Counted from the stretch's first letter, positions 1 through 11,405 are shown. The stretch is 64,000 nt of DNA from Hesseltinella vesiculosa (GCA_002104935.1 MCGT01000028.1:124001-188000); one strand, 5' to 3'. The notes: a model not told the origin generated them from the letters alone. Numbers and translations: made by a program.

Positions 1-21
1 TTCAGGACCTGTGTAACTCAC

Positions 22-229
22 CTTCATCTTCACTCATCTTCATCTTCACTCATCTTCACTCATCTTCACTCATCTTCACCCATCTTCACTCATCTTCACT
101 CATCTTCACTCATCTTCACTCATCTTCACTCATCTTCACTCATCTTCACTCATCTCCGCCCCTAGGACCACTCATCTTCACTCGCTTTCACTCGTCTTCA
201 CTCATCTTCACTCATCTTCACTCATCTTC
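22..229. repeat. 10-bp minisatellite (CATCTTCACT)n
   Basis: About twenty head-to-tail copies of CATCTTCACT, with a degenerate interruption near 160-195 (CTCCGCCCCTAGGACC) and point variants such as CTCGTCTTCA. The array starts at the window edge and ends in an A-run at 230. It sits downstream of the 3' end of the minus-strand zinc-finger gene. It is a simple tandem array, with no coding signal. Confidence 0.95.
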
Positions 230-355
230 AAAAAAAAAGCCCATTGGCTTATTTGCCTACCGGTTTTACAGTATATCACCCGTTTACCCTTCAGCTGGTT
301 GCTGTAAAAAATGAGAAATCGGTTGCGAAAGACAGTTAAAAAAAAGTTACAAGTT

Positions 356-1813
356 TTATTCCTGATACAGCATTGAAACAAGGGCGTCTTTTTGATCTAC
401 AGCGTGCAAACCATTATGTTCTCCTTGTAGCCGCTGCACAATATTGACCTGGTCGTCAAGTTGCACCATCAAATAAGCCAGGAGATTAAAAATTGGTAGC
501 CACTTACTTCGGATGCGGTCATTGACTGGAATGGCGGCAGTCAAAACTTCTTTGAAACAGTACTTGTAATCATCGCCCAGCGTCATTTCAGAGAGAATTA
601 CGGTGTCTTGCACCGTCTGAACACCAAATGCTTTCAAGAGCTTGTAAGTTGCCAAACTTGCATTGGCATGAGACCGAGCGTCTCCTTTCAAGATACACAT
701 TAAGATGTGTATGATCTTCAAGGTGTCATCACTCGCATGGAGATGGTCATCAGACAAACGCCCACCGGAGACCTCGAGGGTAAGTCGTTCGTTGTTATCC
801 CTGTCAAAACCCAAGCCGTCGACAAAGCGCAGTGTTGTCTCGTCCAGCTGGCCAATGTTGACCATGACGCGAGATTGCCGTGTCTGCTGCATGGTCTGTG
901 GCTCGCACCAGTTGAAGCAGAGCTGATTCGTTTGGTGCCCAAATGTTTTAAAGATAGGAACGACATTGCTGATCAGAAATGTTCGCTCGCTGACGTCAGA
1001 AAAGGGTGCCATTTGCTCGTTAGTGTTGCTATTTGCAAAGTCGGTTAGGATGAAGCGCATGGTCTGGATGAGCTGCTTTTCCATGGTAGAAAGAGCGCTG
1101 CCCTTGTCGATAGGATGTCCCCAAAGCCAAGCAGGTAAGTTCCCGAGGGGTTGATTCATAGCGCTCACCAGAAAGCTGAAAGCTTCTGGAAATTTTTTTA
1201 ACGAAGACAGCGATGCGTGGGATCCCTTTTGTTTTTGCAAGTCAAGCAGATGGTCGGAAGATAATGATGAGTTACAGGGAGAGACGATGGTCACAATGGG
1301 TGCCAGGGCGTCAATTATTTTAGCGCTAATACGCGATACTTCCAGGGCTTGGTAGGGCTGCTGTGGTGATGTGAATTTGAAAAGCGCATTTTTGCTGTTC
1401 AAAATAGGTGGTGGACTGTCTGTGCTCATATGGCATGATCGTTTCGGGCATGATTGTTCTGTATCTTGGCCATGTGCATCGTCGGCTCTGCTGTGAGTTC
1501 TGGTTGACCTACTTGTTCCCGCCAGTGCTAGGTGATTGGCGTCGATATGAGCAGCAAGATCTTCCATGTTGGGATAATGGGCTAAACAGGATAGGCATGC
1601 GTAATGCAATTGGATTGAAGAGTGGATTGTGTCATTTTGCTGCGTAATGTACGTGTACTGGCCCGTATCAACACGAGATCGGCCGCCTTCTGGACGTGAA
1701 GGAAGAAAGATTTGATGTAGCTTAATGTAGTGCCGCTTGAGACCAGATGCATCTGCTAAAATTTTGTTGCAGATATGGCAACTATATCGCAAATTGACAA
1801 GAGATGTCTCCAT
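356..1813 (-). CDS. C2H2 zinc-finger protein of a mucoromycete accessory family
   Basis: Intronless 485-aa protein. Two C2H2 fingers lie at the N-terminus: residues about 11-33 (CHICNKILADASGLKRHYIKLH) and about 71-95 (CLSCLAHYPNMEDLAAHIDANH). A long domain of about 300 residues follows, with a conserved-looking SERTF..NVVPIFK stretch, a LCFNWCE stretch and a VQTVQD..LSEMTLGDDY stretch near the C-terminus. From memory, this long domain resembles a multi-copy family of mucoralean genomes whose function is unknown; that is recall, not a search. The N-terminal fingers would suit DNA binding. Lack of introns is unlike nearly every other gene here and fits retroposition or an element-derived gene. 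A related second finger occurs as a fragment at 54220-54483. Start chosen at the first ATG, at 1813. Confidence 0.75.
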   Translation of the reverse strand: METSLVNLRYSCHICNKILADASGLKRHYIKLHQIFLPSRPEGGRSRVDTGQYTYITQQNDTIHSSIQLHYACLSCLAHYPNMEDLAAHIDANHLALAGTSRSTRTHSRADDAHGQDTEQSCPKRSCHMSTDSPPPILNSKNALFKFTSPQQPYQALEVSRISAKIIDALAPIVTIVSPCNSSLSSDHLLDLQKQKGSHASLSSLKKFPEAFSFLVSAMNQPLGNLPAWLWGHPIDKGSALSTMEKQLIQTMRFILTDFANSNTNEQMAPFSDVSERTFLISNVVPIFKTFGHQTNQLCFNWCEPQTMQQTRQSRVMVNIGQLDETTLRFVDGLGFDRDNNERLTLEVSGGRLSDDHLHASDDTLKIIHILMCILKGDARSHANASLATYKLLKAFGVQTVQDTVILSEMTLGDDYKYCFKEVLTAAIPVNDRIRSKWLPIFNLLAYLMVQLDDQVNIVQRLQGEHNGLHAVDQKDALVSMLYQE

Positions 1814-2519
1814 GGCAAATTACAAACGGGTGAAAGCGAGCTTTTTTGTTTTGCTCCCGTTCCCTCGCCAAAAACGGACTTTTGCACTTGCAGGCAAGTT
1901 GAGTTTTTTTTTTTCTTGGAAAATGAGCCTATGACCGTCCGTCTTTTTCTTCAGGGCAATCCAGTTGTCACCAACGCACTAGTTTTTATTGAACAGGATG
2001 AAAGTAGAGGCGCTTGCTTACTTTATTATTTAGCACTCACGATAAGACTACATGACACAAGTACTTTTGCTGGCCATGGCAGGCAGCCATGACTGAAAGC
2101 CCGCCGTGGATCAAAAAACCACCCTTCTTTCAACGCTGTATGAACAATGGTTGCATCCTTTCCCTATTATTATTCGATTTTCAATAAATTGAACAAAATA
2201 CAATGAACATGGTGTTTTTGGATTGGAACCGGCTTTCGTCACCAAAACCTGTTCTCGTTTTTTCTGAGTTTGAAGACCATTAACGGTTCGTCTGGTACGC
2301 CTACAGCCGGCGCCGTTTGTCCATAGGATGACGTTGAAGAAAAGAGAACAATGCACCGAGGTTGAGAAACAGGAGTGAAAACGAGCGCTGGACAAACTGT
2401 CGCCAATGACTTCGATCACGCACAAGAATAGGCTTCGCGTTGCACTAGGTTTCACTTGCTAAAAAAAAAACCGCTTGCGTTTCCTCTTTTTTTCCGCGCA
2501 CTTCTTTTTTACACCCACA
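1814..2519. other. Divergent intergenic region
   Basis: 706 nt between the start of the minus-strand zinc-finger gene and the start of the plus-strand GH5 gene, so it must carry both promoters. Poly-T and poly-A tracts lie near 1900 and 2461. I see no convincing coding exon. Confidence 0.5.
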
Positions 2520-4871
2520 ATGCTTGATTTGGATGGACCGTTTTTTATTGACAAGGACACCAAGCAGGTAGTGCATCTGCGAGGGGTCAATGTAGGTGGA
2601 GGTGCTAAATTGCCGGTGGGGCTGCCATCTCATGAACAGCATGGATTTTGGGTCGACTACGACCGTCATGTCACGTTTGTGGGCCGCCCGTTTCCACTGG
2701 ACCAAGCCGACATTCATTTCCAGCGCCTTGTCTCCTATGGTTTCAATCTACTGCGTTTCGTTGTCACCTGGGAAGCCATTGAACATCAAGGGCCGTAAGT
2801 TTTATCTCTTCCTTCTCTCGCCAAAAGACAGCCTCTCACTCTGTAGGTTTTATTATGCAACAGCGGCATCTACGACCATGACTACCTGGAGTATGTTATT
2901 GCATTGCTGAAAAAAGCGGCCCACTATGAATTCAAGGTGTTCATTGACCCTCATCAAGACACGGTACATTCAAAAAAAAGTGTGTGAAAAAGGAAATAGA
3001 CGCTGACCATTCTTTTTTAGTGGTCACGACAGTGCGGAGGCTCAGGCCACCCAGGATGGACGTTGCCGTTGGTGGGTCTTCAGGTGAATCACTTTGGTGC
3101 GACCATTGCGGCCCTTGTGCAGAACATGTCGCCAGATCCACAGGCCTTCCCACGCATGATCTGGAACACCAATTACGACCGCCTTGCCGCTGCCACGATG
3201 TTCACGCTCTTTTTCGCCGGCAAGACGTTTGCGCCCAGATGTGTTGTCAATGGCAAGAATATCCAGGATTATCTGCAGCAGCACTTTATGGACGCCATGG
3301 GCCAGCTGATCCAGCGGGTGGTGGAGGCTGGCCTGGCTGACTCGGTGGTGCTAGGCTATGACACCATGAACGAGCCTGGCCGAGGGTACGTCGAGTGTCC
3401 GGACCTCAGCAAGCTGGACGAAAGCGACATCAGCTTCAAGATGGGTCTGATGCCCACGCCGCTCCAAGGCATGGCGCTGGGCTGTGGCCTGCCTTGCAAG
3501 GTAGCCAACTACGACTTCATCTGGTCTGGCCCAAAGAAGACAGGCGATGTGCTGGTGGATCCCGAGAGCCAGCGAGCCTGGATGGACAAGGACGAATGGG
3601 CCAGGGTCAACACGCTGTTTGGCTGGCAACGCGGCTCTGACTGGACCGACCCTGGCTGTGTGTGGCAGCGCCATGGTGTGTGGCAACCTCAAAACAATGA
3701 ACCGAGCCTACTTTTACCAGACTATTTCTCCCACGATCCATCGACTGGCCAGCCTGTTCGCTTTGCGGAGGATTTTTGGCTGCCATTTTTAGCAAAGTAC
3801 ATTCAACACGTACGAGCTTTGCAGCCCGAGGCTATGATCTTTGTACAGCCGCCTGTCCTTGTCAAGCCTCCGTCATTGATCGACAGCGACCTGGACCCCA
3901 AGCAACGGCTGTTCCGGCGCCTGGTGTATACCCCGCATTGGTACGATGGCCTGACGCTGGTGAAAAAGAAATGGTGTAGCTACAACATTGATTTTATCAA
4001 CCTGAACCGAGGCAACTATGGGTCTGGACCCTTGCGATTTGTGCGTGCTCTGTGCGTGGGTGAAAAGGCGATCCGGCAATGTTTTATTCGACAGCTGACG
4101 ACTATTCGAGAAGAAGGCTACGAACAGATCGGCCATTACCCAGTGTTGCTGGGTGAAATCGGCATCCCCTATGACATGCAAAATGGCTCTCCGTCGGCTT
4201 CCTCCTGGTTGTCGTGGGGCTCATGGCTCTGGTCGTTCTTGTCTTTGGCCGGCAACAAAAAGCCGACGGGTGTCCGCAGCCCAGTCTCGGATCAAAACAA
4301 AGCGATGGACGCCAGTCTCAATGCGACCGAGGTCGCCATGGTGCATTCCGCCCTGTGGCAATATGTGCCCGACAACGATGCACAATGGGGCGATCAATGG
4401 AATGGAGAGGATCTCAGCCTATGGCAACAGTGCGCAACCCTCGGCACCAGCTCCGACGCTCGGCCACTTTTTGCCACGGACGACCAAGACCAGACAAAGC
4501 CTCTGCTGGGCCAGGCGCACCCGTTCCCCAACAACACACGGCATCTGGTCTGTCTGCTACGACCGTCTCCTCGATGTACCGCCGGTGTGCCGCTGTCGAT
4601 GGCCTTCACCAGCCCCACGTTGTCGTCCAAGGCTCTCTATCGCTATGAATTCCGACCTAGTAACACTGTTTTACGTCGTGTGACCCAACTATTTATTCCC
4701 AGTCGGCCCTTTCCAGTGCAAGCAACCAAGGTGCAACTGTCGCATGGGGAATGGAGCGTTGATAGGCAAGCTGACCATTATTGGATCCTTTGCATTACAT
4801 GGCAAGAAAAGGATGGATTGCAGTCGATTCTTTTACAACTGCAAGGTGTGGAAGAGAAAGAAGAAGAATAA
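2520..4871 (+). CDS. GH5 subfamily 12-type steryl-glucosidase / glucosylceramidase
   Basis: Exons 2520-2794, 2864-2963 and 3021-4871 give 741 aa. The joins restore the family sequence WEAIEHQGPGIYDHDYLEYV and then DPHQDTWSRQCGGSGHPGW. Glu243 in TMNEPGRGY is the expected acid/base and Glu504 in LLGEIGIPYDM the nucleophile of clan GH-A. Fungal relatives (Egh1/EGCrP2 type) hydrolyse ergosteryl-beta-glucoside or glucosylceramide and act inside the cell; no signal peptide is visible here, which agrees. The C-terminal 150 residues resemble the beta-sandwich that follows the barrel in these enzymes. An in-frame ATG at 2475 would add 15 hydrophobic residues; I prefer 2520, where the conserved FFIDKDTKQVVHLRGVN region begins. 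Substrate choice between sterol glucoside and ceramide cannot be read from the sequence. Confidence 0.9.
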
Positions 4872-5545
4872 AAACGGAAAGGGGTTCCAAACAAAAAGTG
4901 TTTTATTTAGGGTGGCAAAGTCATTTTGAAATAGGGAGCCAACCAAAAGAGAACGTTTGGGTCACAGAACTTTTTTTTTTTTTTTTTTTTTGCCCTGGAC
5001 CAAAATTGCACCTCCCTTTTTTTTATGTTCTTTTCTCTCTCTTTCGCGCTTTCTTCACTTTTATTTATTTGTCCTTTTGGCCCACTCGCTTTTCTTCTTC
5101 TTGGAACTTGATATATTTTGGTTGAACCAAAAAACAAACCCCCTTTTTTTTGACTGGTCTCTCTTTTTTTTTTTAAGAAAAAAAAAAAAAAGGTAAAAAA
5201 AAGGTGCTTGGTTTTTTTGCAAGACGAGAGAGTAACACATATTTTATTTATAGAACCTTCTTCACGACAACACCGTCGCCTTACAACAAACTTCTTTGAA
5301 AAAGACTAGGAAACAACCCCGTTCCAGTCTTTTTATTCACCAAAGAAAGAGAGAAAAAAAGAAACAGCTTTTTTTTCCTCTTCTTTCTTCAAGCTAAAAG
5401 CTTTCCACCGCTACACAAGACACAGCCAAAAAAAAAAAAAAGTTCATTTTTTTTTTTTTTCATCCAACAATACACAAAAAACCGCTCGTCTTGTCGTCTT
5501 CTAGCAACTCTTACAACATTCCTCAACCAATCCAAATTGATCAAA
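4872..5545. promoter_or_regulatory. Pyrimidine-rich upstream region
   Basis: This 670-nt gap is dominated by long T- and A-runs (4970-4991, 5164-5203, 5428-5460) and CT-rich stretches, as often seen in strongly expressed fungal promoters. No exon is supported. It probably contains the 3' end of the GH5 transcript and the promoter and 5' leader of the next small gene. Confidence 0.45.
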
Positions 5546-5692
5546 ATGTCGTTCAACTTCAGTCCCATCCACACTACTCACAAAGCTATTTGTCGCAACC
5601 TCAAGGCTTCTCGACAACCTGTCGCCAGGGTCGAGAGTCTCGCCAGGCCGAACTTGGCTTCTCCCCTCGCACACCACTTGGCTCCTCCATGA
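5546..5692 (+). CDS. Short upstream ORF overlapping the next ORF by ATGA
   Basis: A 48-codon ORF begins at an ATG in a good context (ATCAAAATGTCG) and ends with TGA at 5690-5692. Its stop overlaps the ATG of the following ORF in the sequence CCATGATT. The product would be basic and rich in Ala, His, Pro and Ser. It could be a regulatory upstream ORF, the true N-terminal exon joined by an intron I cannot place, or the result of a base error. The reading frame of the downstream ORF is also open across this stretch but has no ATG until 5689. Confidence 0.4.
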   Translation: MSFNFSPIHTTHKAICRNLKASRQPVARVESLARPNLASPLAHHLAPP

Positions 5693-6105
5693 TTGCGCCA
5701 TCACCCACCTGTTTGTTTCTGCCTTTTGATTTGCACGCTCCAGTTTCTCTGAACAACGGCCCTTCTAATTCTTCTCACCGCCCTGCCCGTCATCATCCTT
5801 ATGCTCGTCCTACCCGCACCACTTCTTCCACGCCTTTATCCTCTTTATCTTCTTCTTGTTCATCCTTGGATGATCTCTCTACCCCTCAAGACACACCCAT
5901 GGTTTCCACCTCTTCCTTGTTTGGCCCTATTGCTTACCAAGAAGACACCAAAACCTCCTGTTCTCCTCTTTCTTCTGTGTTGCAAGACAGCGATGTTTTC
6001 AATGAATTCAACTTACTTGACGCTTCTCCACTCCACTCTCCTCCTCCATCCCCTGCCCTTGGCCCAGTCGACCTTTCAGACATGGATGATTTTGTTCTGT
6101 TTTAA
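5689..6105 (+). CDS. Small Ser/Pro-rich protein with acidic C-terminus
   Basis: 138 aa from the first in-frame ATG; the same frame is open back to 5398 without an ATG. The middle is Ser/Thr-rich (STPLSSLSSSCSSLDD) and the tail is acidic-hydrophobic (residues about 100-138: FNEFNLLD, then DLSDMDDFVLF), which is the composition of a transactivation segment. No known domain is recognised. The long pyrimidine-rich leader and following AATAAA-like signal near 6203 suggest an expressed gene. Function unknown; a transcriptional co-regulator is only a guess from composition. Convergent with EXO70 downstream. Confidence 0.55.
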   Translation: MIAPSPTCLFLPFDLHAPVSLNNGPSNSSHRPARHHPYARPTRTTSSTPLSSLSSSCSSLDDLSTPQDTPMVSTSSLFGPIAYQEDTKTSCSPLSSVLQDSDVFNEFNLLDASPLHSPPPSPALGPVDLSDMDDFVLF

Positions 6106-6257
6106 AATCTTTTTTTTTTCCTCGTATCTACCCCCAATTTTGATCTATTTATTGATAACCCAATTTTTTTTTTTTTTATTTACCCACCCACCTTATTTGA
6201 TGAATAAAAAGAGTTCCGTGCAAAGTAAAGTCAAAAACACTTGTTTTATTGACCATC

Positions 6258-8741
6258 TCATGTCGAGGACTCAAACAGTTGATTCAGAAGCCGTTCCAGG
6301 CGATCCTTGTCATATTTGATGTATTTTGCATAATTTTTGGTGAAATCGGTATTCTGGTACCTGAAAAAAAAAGGTGAGTCATTGTTACGTGGAAGAACGT
6401 GACAACTTACTTGTCCAAAAACCGGCCGTACATGGGCACAATGACATTCTTCACATCGCGGATCATTTGACTTCGTAAATCCAAATCAGGCACAGCATAG
6501 GAGGTTTGTGTTCGCCAAATCTCATCAAACTCAGTGTTGAAGTTCTAAAGAAAGAAAGAAAATGAGGAGAGCCATCTCTTTTCCAATTGGGTTACCTTGA
6601 ATTTGTCCTTGATCATTTGACGATCTGCATTGCTCAGCGCATTTTTGATGGTGCCACCACGGACATAAGTCACGTCCATCAGATTTTCCACGCAGGGTTT
6701 CCAGGATTCCTGGTAGGTATCCAACTGCTTCTTGACCAGTTTGCCAAACTTGACCTCTGTGGCCTCGTCAAAGATGGCGTTCAAGGGTGGCGAGCGGATC
6801 TGGCGCAGGATATAGTTGTAATTGTTGAGTAAAAAGATGGTGGCCAAGGCTGGCTTTTTGTAGCCTCGGGATTTGGTCTGAAGCGAGATGCACAGTTGAT
6901 CTAATGAATCCACCAGGAATTTTTGCAGCAGAGCCTCGCCCAGGCTCGACGGTTCGTCGCCGAATTTGATCTTGTGATAGGCAATGTCAGCACTTGCAAT
7001 CGGCTGGTTCCAGCCGCCATCACCAATGGCGATCAGGAGCGGTTCTACCATGTCGCGCCAGGTAAACAACCGCTTCAAATAATTCAGAGCCTTTTTTGTC
7101 GTAAACACGAGACAAGGAAAAAAAAAAAAAAAAGAACACGCGGGTGAGCCTCCAGAGAGAAGGATTCGCGGTGGGGCGACTTACATTGCTTGTCATTTCG
7201 TGGACAGTACCATCACTGCTGAGATTCACCATGGCACTGGTATCGCGTCGGCCCTTGACGTCTTCGACAAAACTGTTGATGCCTTTGATGGCGGTGGCAA
7301 TGACTTGTTGCATGAGGTCAGACATGTCGGGTAAGTCTAATTCATTGTCGCGTAGGAGCTGCTTCCAAGTCGCCATGCAGTCGCATTCATACTTTTCAAG
7401 AATGTCAAACACAAACACTGATTCGCTGTAGGGCAGGCGTTTGGCCAGGGCAACCAGCTGCTGGCCAGCCGTGGTGAATTCGACCAAGGAAGGCTGGATC
7501 GTGGTTTTGAGTGCAGCCGAGCGCTGGGCTGGGTTGCTGAGGATCTTTTTCGCAAAGACACATTCAGCCTATCTCGCCAAGGAAAGATGAGCTCTTGCTG
7601 GCCGTGCCTTTACCTGTCCTTACCTTGACCATCTTGAGGAAACATTCCATGTACTTGAGGAATTCGCTGGATCCTTTTTCATAGGACAAGCCTTGGTGTT
7701 TTTCCGAGATCTGGACGGACTGGCACAATGGTATCAGCGATTTCTGCATGTATTCGGAGCGGATGTCAGCGTAGGGTTTGGTAAAATCGACCGAGTAGCC
7801 GATCTCGCTGACCGAGGTGTCGATATAAGTGGCCAACTGTGATAATTGCTTCATGGCCAAAGAGGAAGGCACAATTTCCGCTAAAAATGGGCCAAACGCG
7901 TAAGTCTCAAAAGAGGAGCTTGTTGCCTTGCTTACCGGCTTCAATCAATGTATGGCTGTCGACAGGTGTGCTGACTTCATTCAGCCATTTTCTAAACAGC
8001 GTCTCCAAGTGCAGCATGCCAGCTTTCAGCAGTTGTTTCTATAGCGTATGAAAAAAGGGGGGGCGTCAGCTGGAGGCTTTGTGGGATGTAAGATTACAGT
8101 TTGAGAGATGGCCTTTTCACAGGATTTCAGCTGGCTTTGGTCAATGGTATCCACAGCATCCTTTAGTCTGCCCATGGCTTTAAGGTAAGGCAGGATATCG
8201 TTTTCGTCGGGCCTAAGGAACGCAAGTTCATCACCATGTCTACTTGCCCGTGATTTCCTTTTTACCCTTTAAGAATGAAACCTTCTTCTTTGCTTGGCAT
8301 GTTCAGACATTGGACAATGTGATCTGTGACTTGCAGCGTGCCATCGACATCTAGAAATGAAAGCATGAGGCACGGCATTCCAAGAGCACCATGACTTACT
8401 GCTGGCAAGTCTGGTCAAGTTCTGCGTGGCTCGATGAATGGGCAAGATGGACGCTTCCAGTTTCATTAATCGATTGTCAAATGAATCCAAGACACCCGAC
8501 TAGACATGTTGGAATAAAAAGCATTAGCTTTTGGATTGAAAAAAAAAAAACTCGGACGATGCGGTCTTACGAGCTTGGAGGAGAGGGTATCCATTTTTTG
8601 TAGCTGATTCTCTAAATCGTTCACGTCATTGTCTTCGTCCATATGATCGGCATTAGCCTTGATGCGGCTAGAGTAAAGTTAACATCATGTCTACTTTACT
8701 ACTATGATTTACCTTAATAGCAAGGATGATGAGGCAGCCAT
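6258..8741 (-). CDS. EXO70: Exocyst complex subunit Exo70
   Basis: Eleven exons, read from the minus strand: 8741-8713, 8667-8571, 8499-8400, 8350-8266, 8212-8098, 8038-7936, 7880-7624, 7568-7185, 7090-6596, 6544-6411 and 6360-6258. Together they give 633 aa, close to yeast Exo70 (623). All joins keep phase. The C-terminal half shows the Exo70 signature: SSDGTVHEMTSN, YHKIKFGDEPSSLG, then NADRQMIKDKFK and the end KNYAKYIKYDKDRLERLLNQL. The N-terminus (MAASSSLLLSRIKANADHMD) begins the coiled-coil region. Exo70 tethers secretory vesicles to the plasma membrane with the other exocyst subunits and binds Rho3/Cdc42 and PI(4,5)P2; these roles come from the family. The first exon is only 29 nt. Confidence 0.95.
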
Positions 8742-9322
8742 GTGGAATGAAAGAAAAAGAAATAAAAAATGGCCAGCGATTTTTTGCCGCCTTTTTCTTT
8801 TCCAGCTCCAAACGCGCCAGCAAGCCGCTCATGACCATCATTCAATGACAGACAAGCGAGACATTTTTTTGGGCCAAAAAGCGTGGAGCAATGAACGGGC
8901 TGCCGCTTAATGTTGCCTTTATTTGGCAGTGACAAGTGATTGAGGCACATGAGAGACCGAGAATGGGTACTGCATGCAAATAGGCTTCGTGGTAAGAAAA
9001 TGAAGAAATGCCCACCGGAAAAATAAAAATCGTGAGCAGAAGAAAAGCGGCTCTTGCACACGAGGACCATGGTCCATTTTGGTCACTTCTCAGTGCCACA
9101 AGGCGGGATTTAAAAATGAAAAAAAAGGAGACTTGGGTTTGCCACCCCTCTCTCCTTTTTCCTTTCCTTCTTTCATCCTTTTTGCCACCCTCGTTTTCCT
9201 TTACCCTTTCCTTTCCTTTTTCTTCAAACAGTTCTTTAAATAACGATCAAAAGCCCAGCGCATGGGATTTGCACATCACCGTTTGAACCATCCATAAAAA
9301 AAACGATACGACCAATACCAAC
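8742..9322. promoter_or_regulatory. Divergent promoter between EXO70 and the DHHC gene
   Basis: 580 nt separate two start codons that point away from each other. A CT-rich stretch at 9150-9225 precedes the plus-strand gene. No exon is evident. Confidence 0.5.
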
Positions 9323-10555
9323 ATGCCTCGGAAAACTCTCAAGGGCCAGCTTATCGTGACGCTTGTTACTGCGATGATCGCCTTTGTTGCTTATGCGTCA
9401 CAACTTGCTATTCTCTGGTCTTACCTTGGAGGAGCCAGCCTCCACACAGCCTTAATATTGATACCCTTCAACTTCTTTATCATCATGATCTTTGTCAACT
9501 ATGCCTTGACCTGTTTGACAGATCCTGGCCATGTCCCCCCCAATTGGGTAAATTTAATTTACTTGCTCGTGCAAAAAAAAAAAAAAAAATGTTTAACTTT
9601 AAAAATCACCCCATGTTTTCATTAGATACCCGAGGACCAACGCCATCTTGAAGTCAAACGATCAACGCATGCCCCTCGCTTTTGTAAAAAATGCAACAAT
9701 TTCAAACCTCCACGCACCCATCATTGCAGCTCTTGTGGCGTTTGTGTCTTGAAAATGGACCATCACTGTCCATGGGTCAACAACTGCGTTGGTTTTGCCA
9801 ATTACGGTCACTTTATTCGCATGCTGGTCTATGTCGAAATCAGTACCATCTATCTCACCGTCCTTCTTTCCTGCGCCGTTGCCGATGCCGTCCACCACGC
9901 CACTCCCATTGCCGACTATGTTTGGACCGCCATCTTGCTCTTCCTCTGTTTCATGGTCTTTCTTGGCGTCACCATCCTGGGCGCTTACCATGTCTATTGC
10001 ATCACCACCAACACCACCACCATCGAAGGATTTGAAAAAGGCAAAAGTCTGACCTTGAAATCCATGGACACCGTGCACGAGGTACGTTCAAGAAAAACCA
10101 GGCACACTCCCCCTCACTCTTTTTTTTAGGTTGTCTACCCCTATGACCAAGGCGTATTTAATAATCTTTGTTTTGCCCTTGGAAAACAGCCCTTGTTTTG
10201 GCTCTGGCCTCAGCAGATGGAAGGCTCGGGCCTGTCCTTTCCTCTCAACATCACCAACCTCCATGCTCCTGGCAACATTCTCACCGACGCTTCCATGGAC
10301 GAAGACAAGCGCTCCTCCAAATATTCGACTTGGTCTACCCAGGAGGCCGACTATGACGAAGATGAAGAACGGCCGTTGTCCATGGAGTATGTTTCGCCTG
10401 TGCCACCCGCCCACCCTCGCCTCACCCATCACGCTTCCCAATCCACCCTTCACACCCCCGCCACCCCCGGCTCAATCCTGACTTTCACGTCGACCGTGTC
10501 TACTTTGGTTGACCACCGTTCTTCACGCCATCCCCTTGCCTCCAAACAAGGATAG
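9323..10555 (+). CDS. DHHC protein S-palmitoyltransferase, Pfa4-like
   Basis: Exons 9323-9547, 9626-10081 and 10130-10555 give 368 aa. Two membrane helices lie at about residues 9-32 and 40-61, followed by the Cys-rich DHHC domain: HAPRFCKKCNNFKPPRTHHC, then DHHC at 120-123 (catalytic Cys123) and PWVNNCVGFANYGHF. Two more helices follow at about 140-190. A TTxE-like motif (TTIEGFE) comes next, and the VYPYDQGVFNN..LG..PLFWLWP block matches the post-membrane part of Pfa4. Pfa4 in yeast is an ER enzyme that palmitoylates chitin synthase Chs3; that role is inferred here. The last 100 residues are acidic and Ser/Pro-rich. Confidence 0.9.
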
Positions 10556-10684
10556 CCCCTCGCCCTGCCTCCCGTCCTTTTCCCTCCAACCTCCTTGTTT
10601 GCCAGAAAAAAAAAGATCTCCTGTACTTCCACCTTTTACGCTTTGTGTACCGTTTTTATATATACCTGGAGGCATACTTCTTTG

Positions 10685-11221
10685 TCAATAAAATCCATGT
10701 TCACTCGTAGGCCATCGTATTTCCAAAAAGGAAGGTAGCTGAGAGGTAGGTACCTGAAATAAAAGGGGGGGGGCAACCTGTGTTGGTTTAGAAAAAGCGC
10801 TTGCCAGATAATAGTTTCGTACTAATGGAGAAGGAGTGAGACAATGGCACGTCTTCTGCCAAAAAAAAAAAGAGAGAGAGAGAGAGAGAAAGCACCAGGG
10901 AAAAAAAGACAACGGGGAAAATTGTGTAGCAGGTTGTCGCCTACAGCGCCTTGGTCATCTCTCTCTCGGCCAGTCATCTTCTTGGAATGGGACATGGGGA
11001 TGCACCTTCTTTGGCAAGACGTGCAACAAACAGGATGTTCCCCACACATTGCAGCTGCGCTGCCACACCTACCCACACCGTTGACACAGCTTGAAGCGGT
11101 GACAGCCACACTTGCTACACACTTGAGACGGCCACTTTTCGTCCGAGGTCAGCAACACCAACGGGGTGCTATGGTCCTCTTGCATCAGCAGCTTTGCTAG
11201 TCTTGCGTCGTGGCCGTCCAT
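10685..11221 (-). CDS. Possible Cys-rich small protein, unrecognised
   Basis: On the minus strand a coding-like stretch starts at an ATG at 11221 (CCATGGACGG context) and runs through LLMQEDHSTPLVLLTSDEKW into a Cys cluster (VCSKCGCHRFKLCQRCG). It then needs a donor GTAGGT near 11070 and continues with RCIPMSHSKKMTGRERDDQG. A second intron is well signalled, with donor GTAGGC near 10942 and a long CT-tract acceptor ending GGCAG near 10857. The reading ends at 10685. The CxxC pairs suggest zinc binding. No family is recognised, the 5' end is uncertain and a competing frame is open near 11250. I am unsure of this model. Confidence 0.35.
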
Positions 11222-11405
11222 GGAAAGCAGCTGGCCGAATTTGCCATCTCCAAGAGAAAGTGAGTTTGGTCTTTGGCGTGGCTTCCAATTGCTTCACACC
11301 CGTCATCGAGCAAGCTTGAGGGCGGAAGGTGAAAAAAGAGAGAGGGAAAAAAAATCTGTGGCCAGCCTTTCCTTTTTTTTGACAACATTTTTTTTTTTTT
11401 TGACG

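Noticed and set aside
5546..6105. Ornithine decarboxylase antizyme with programmed +1 frameshift
   Set aside because: The shift needed is -1 (or +2), not +1, and the C-terminal part has none of the antizyme residues.
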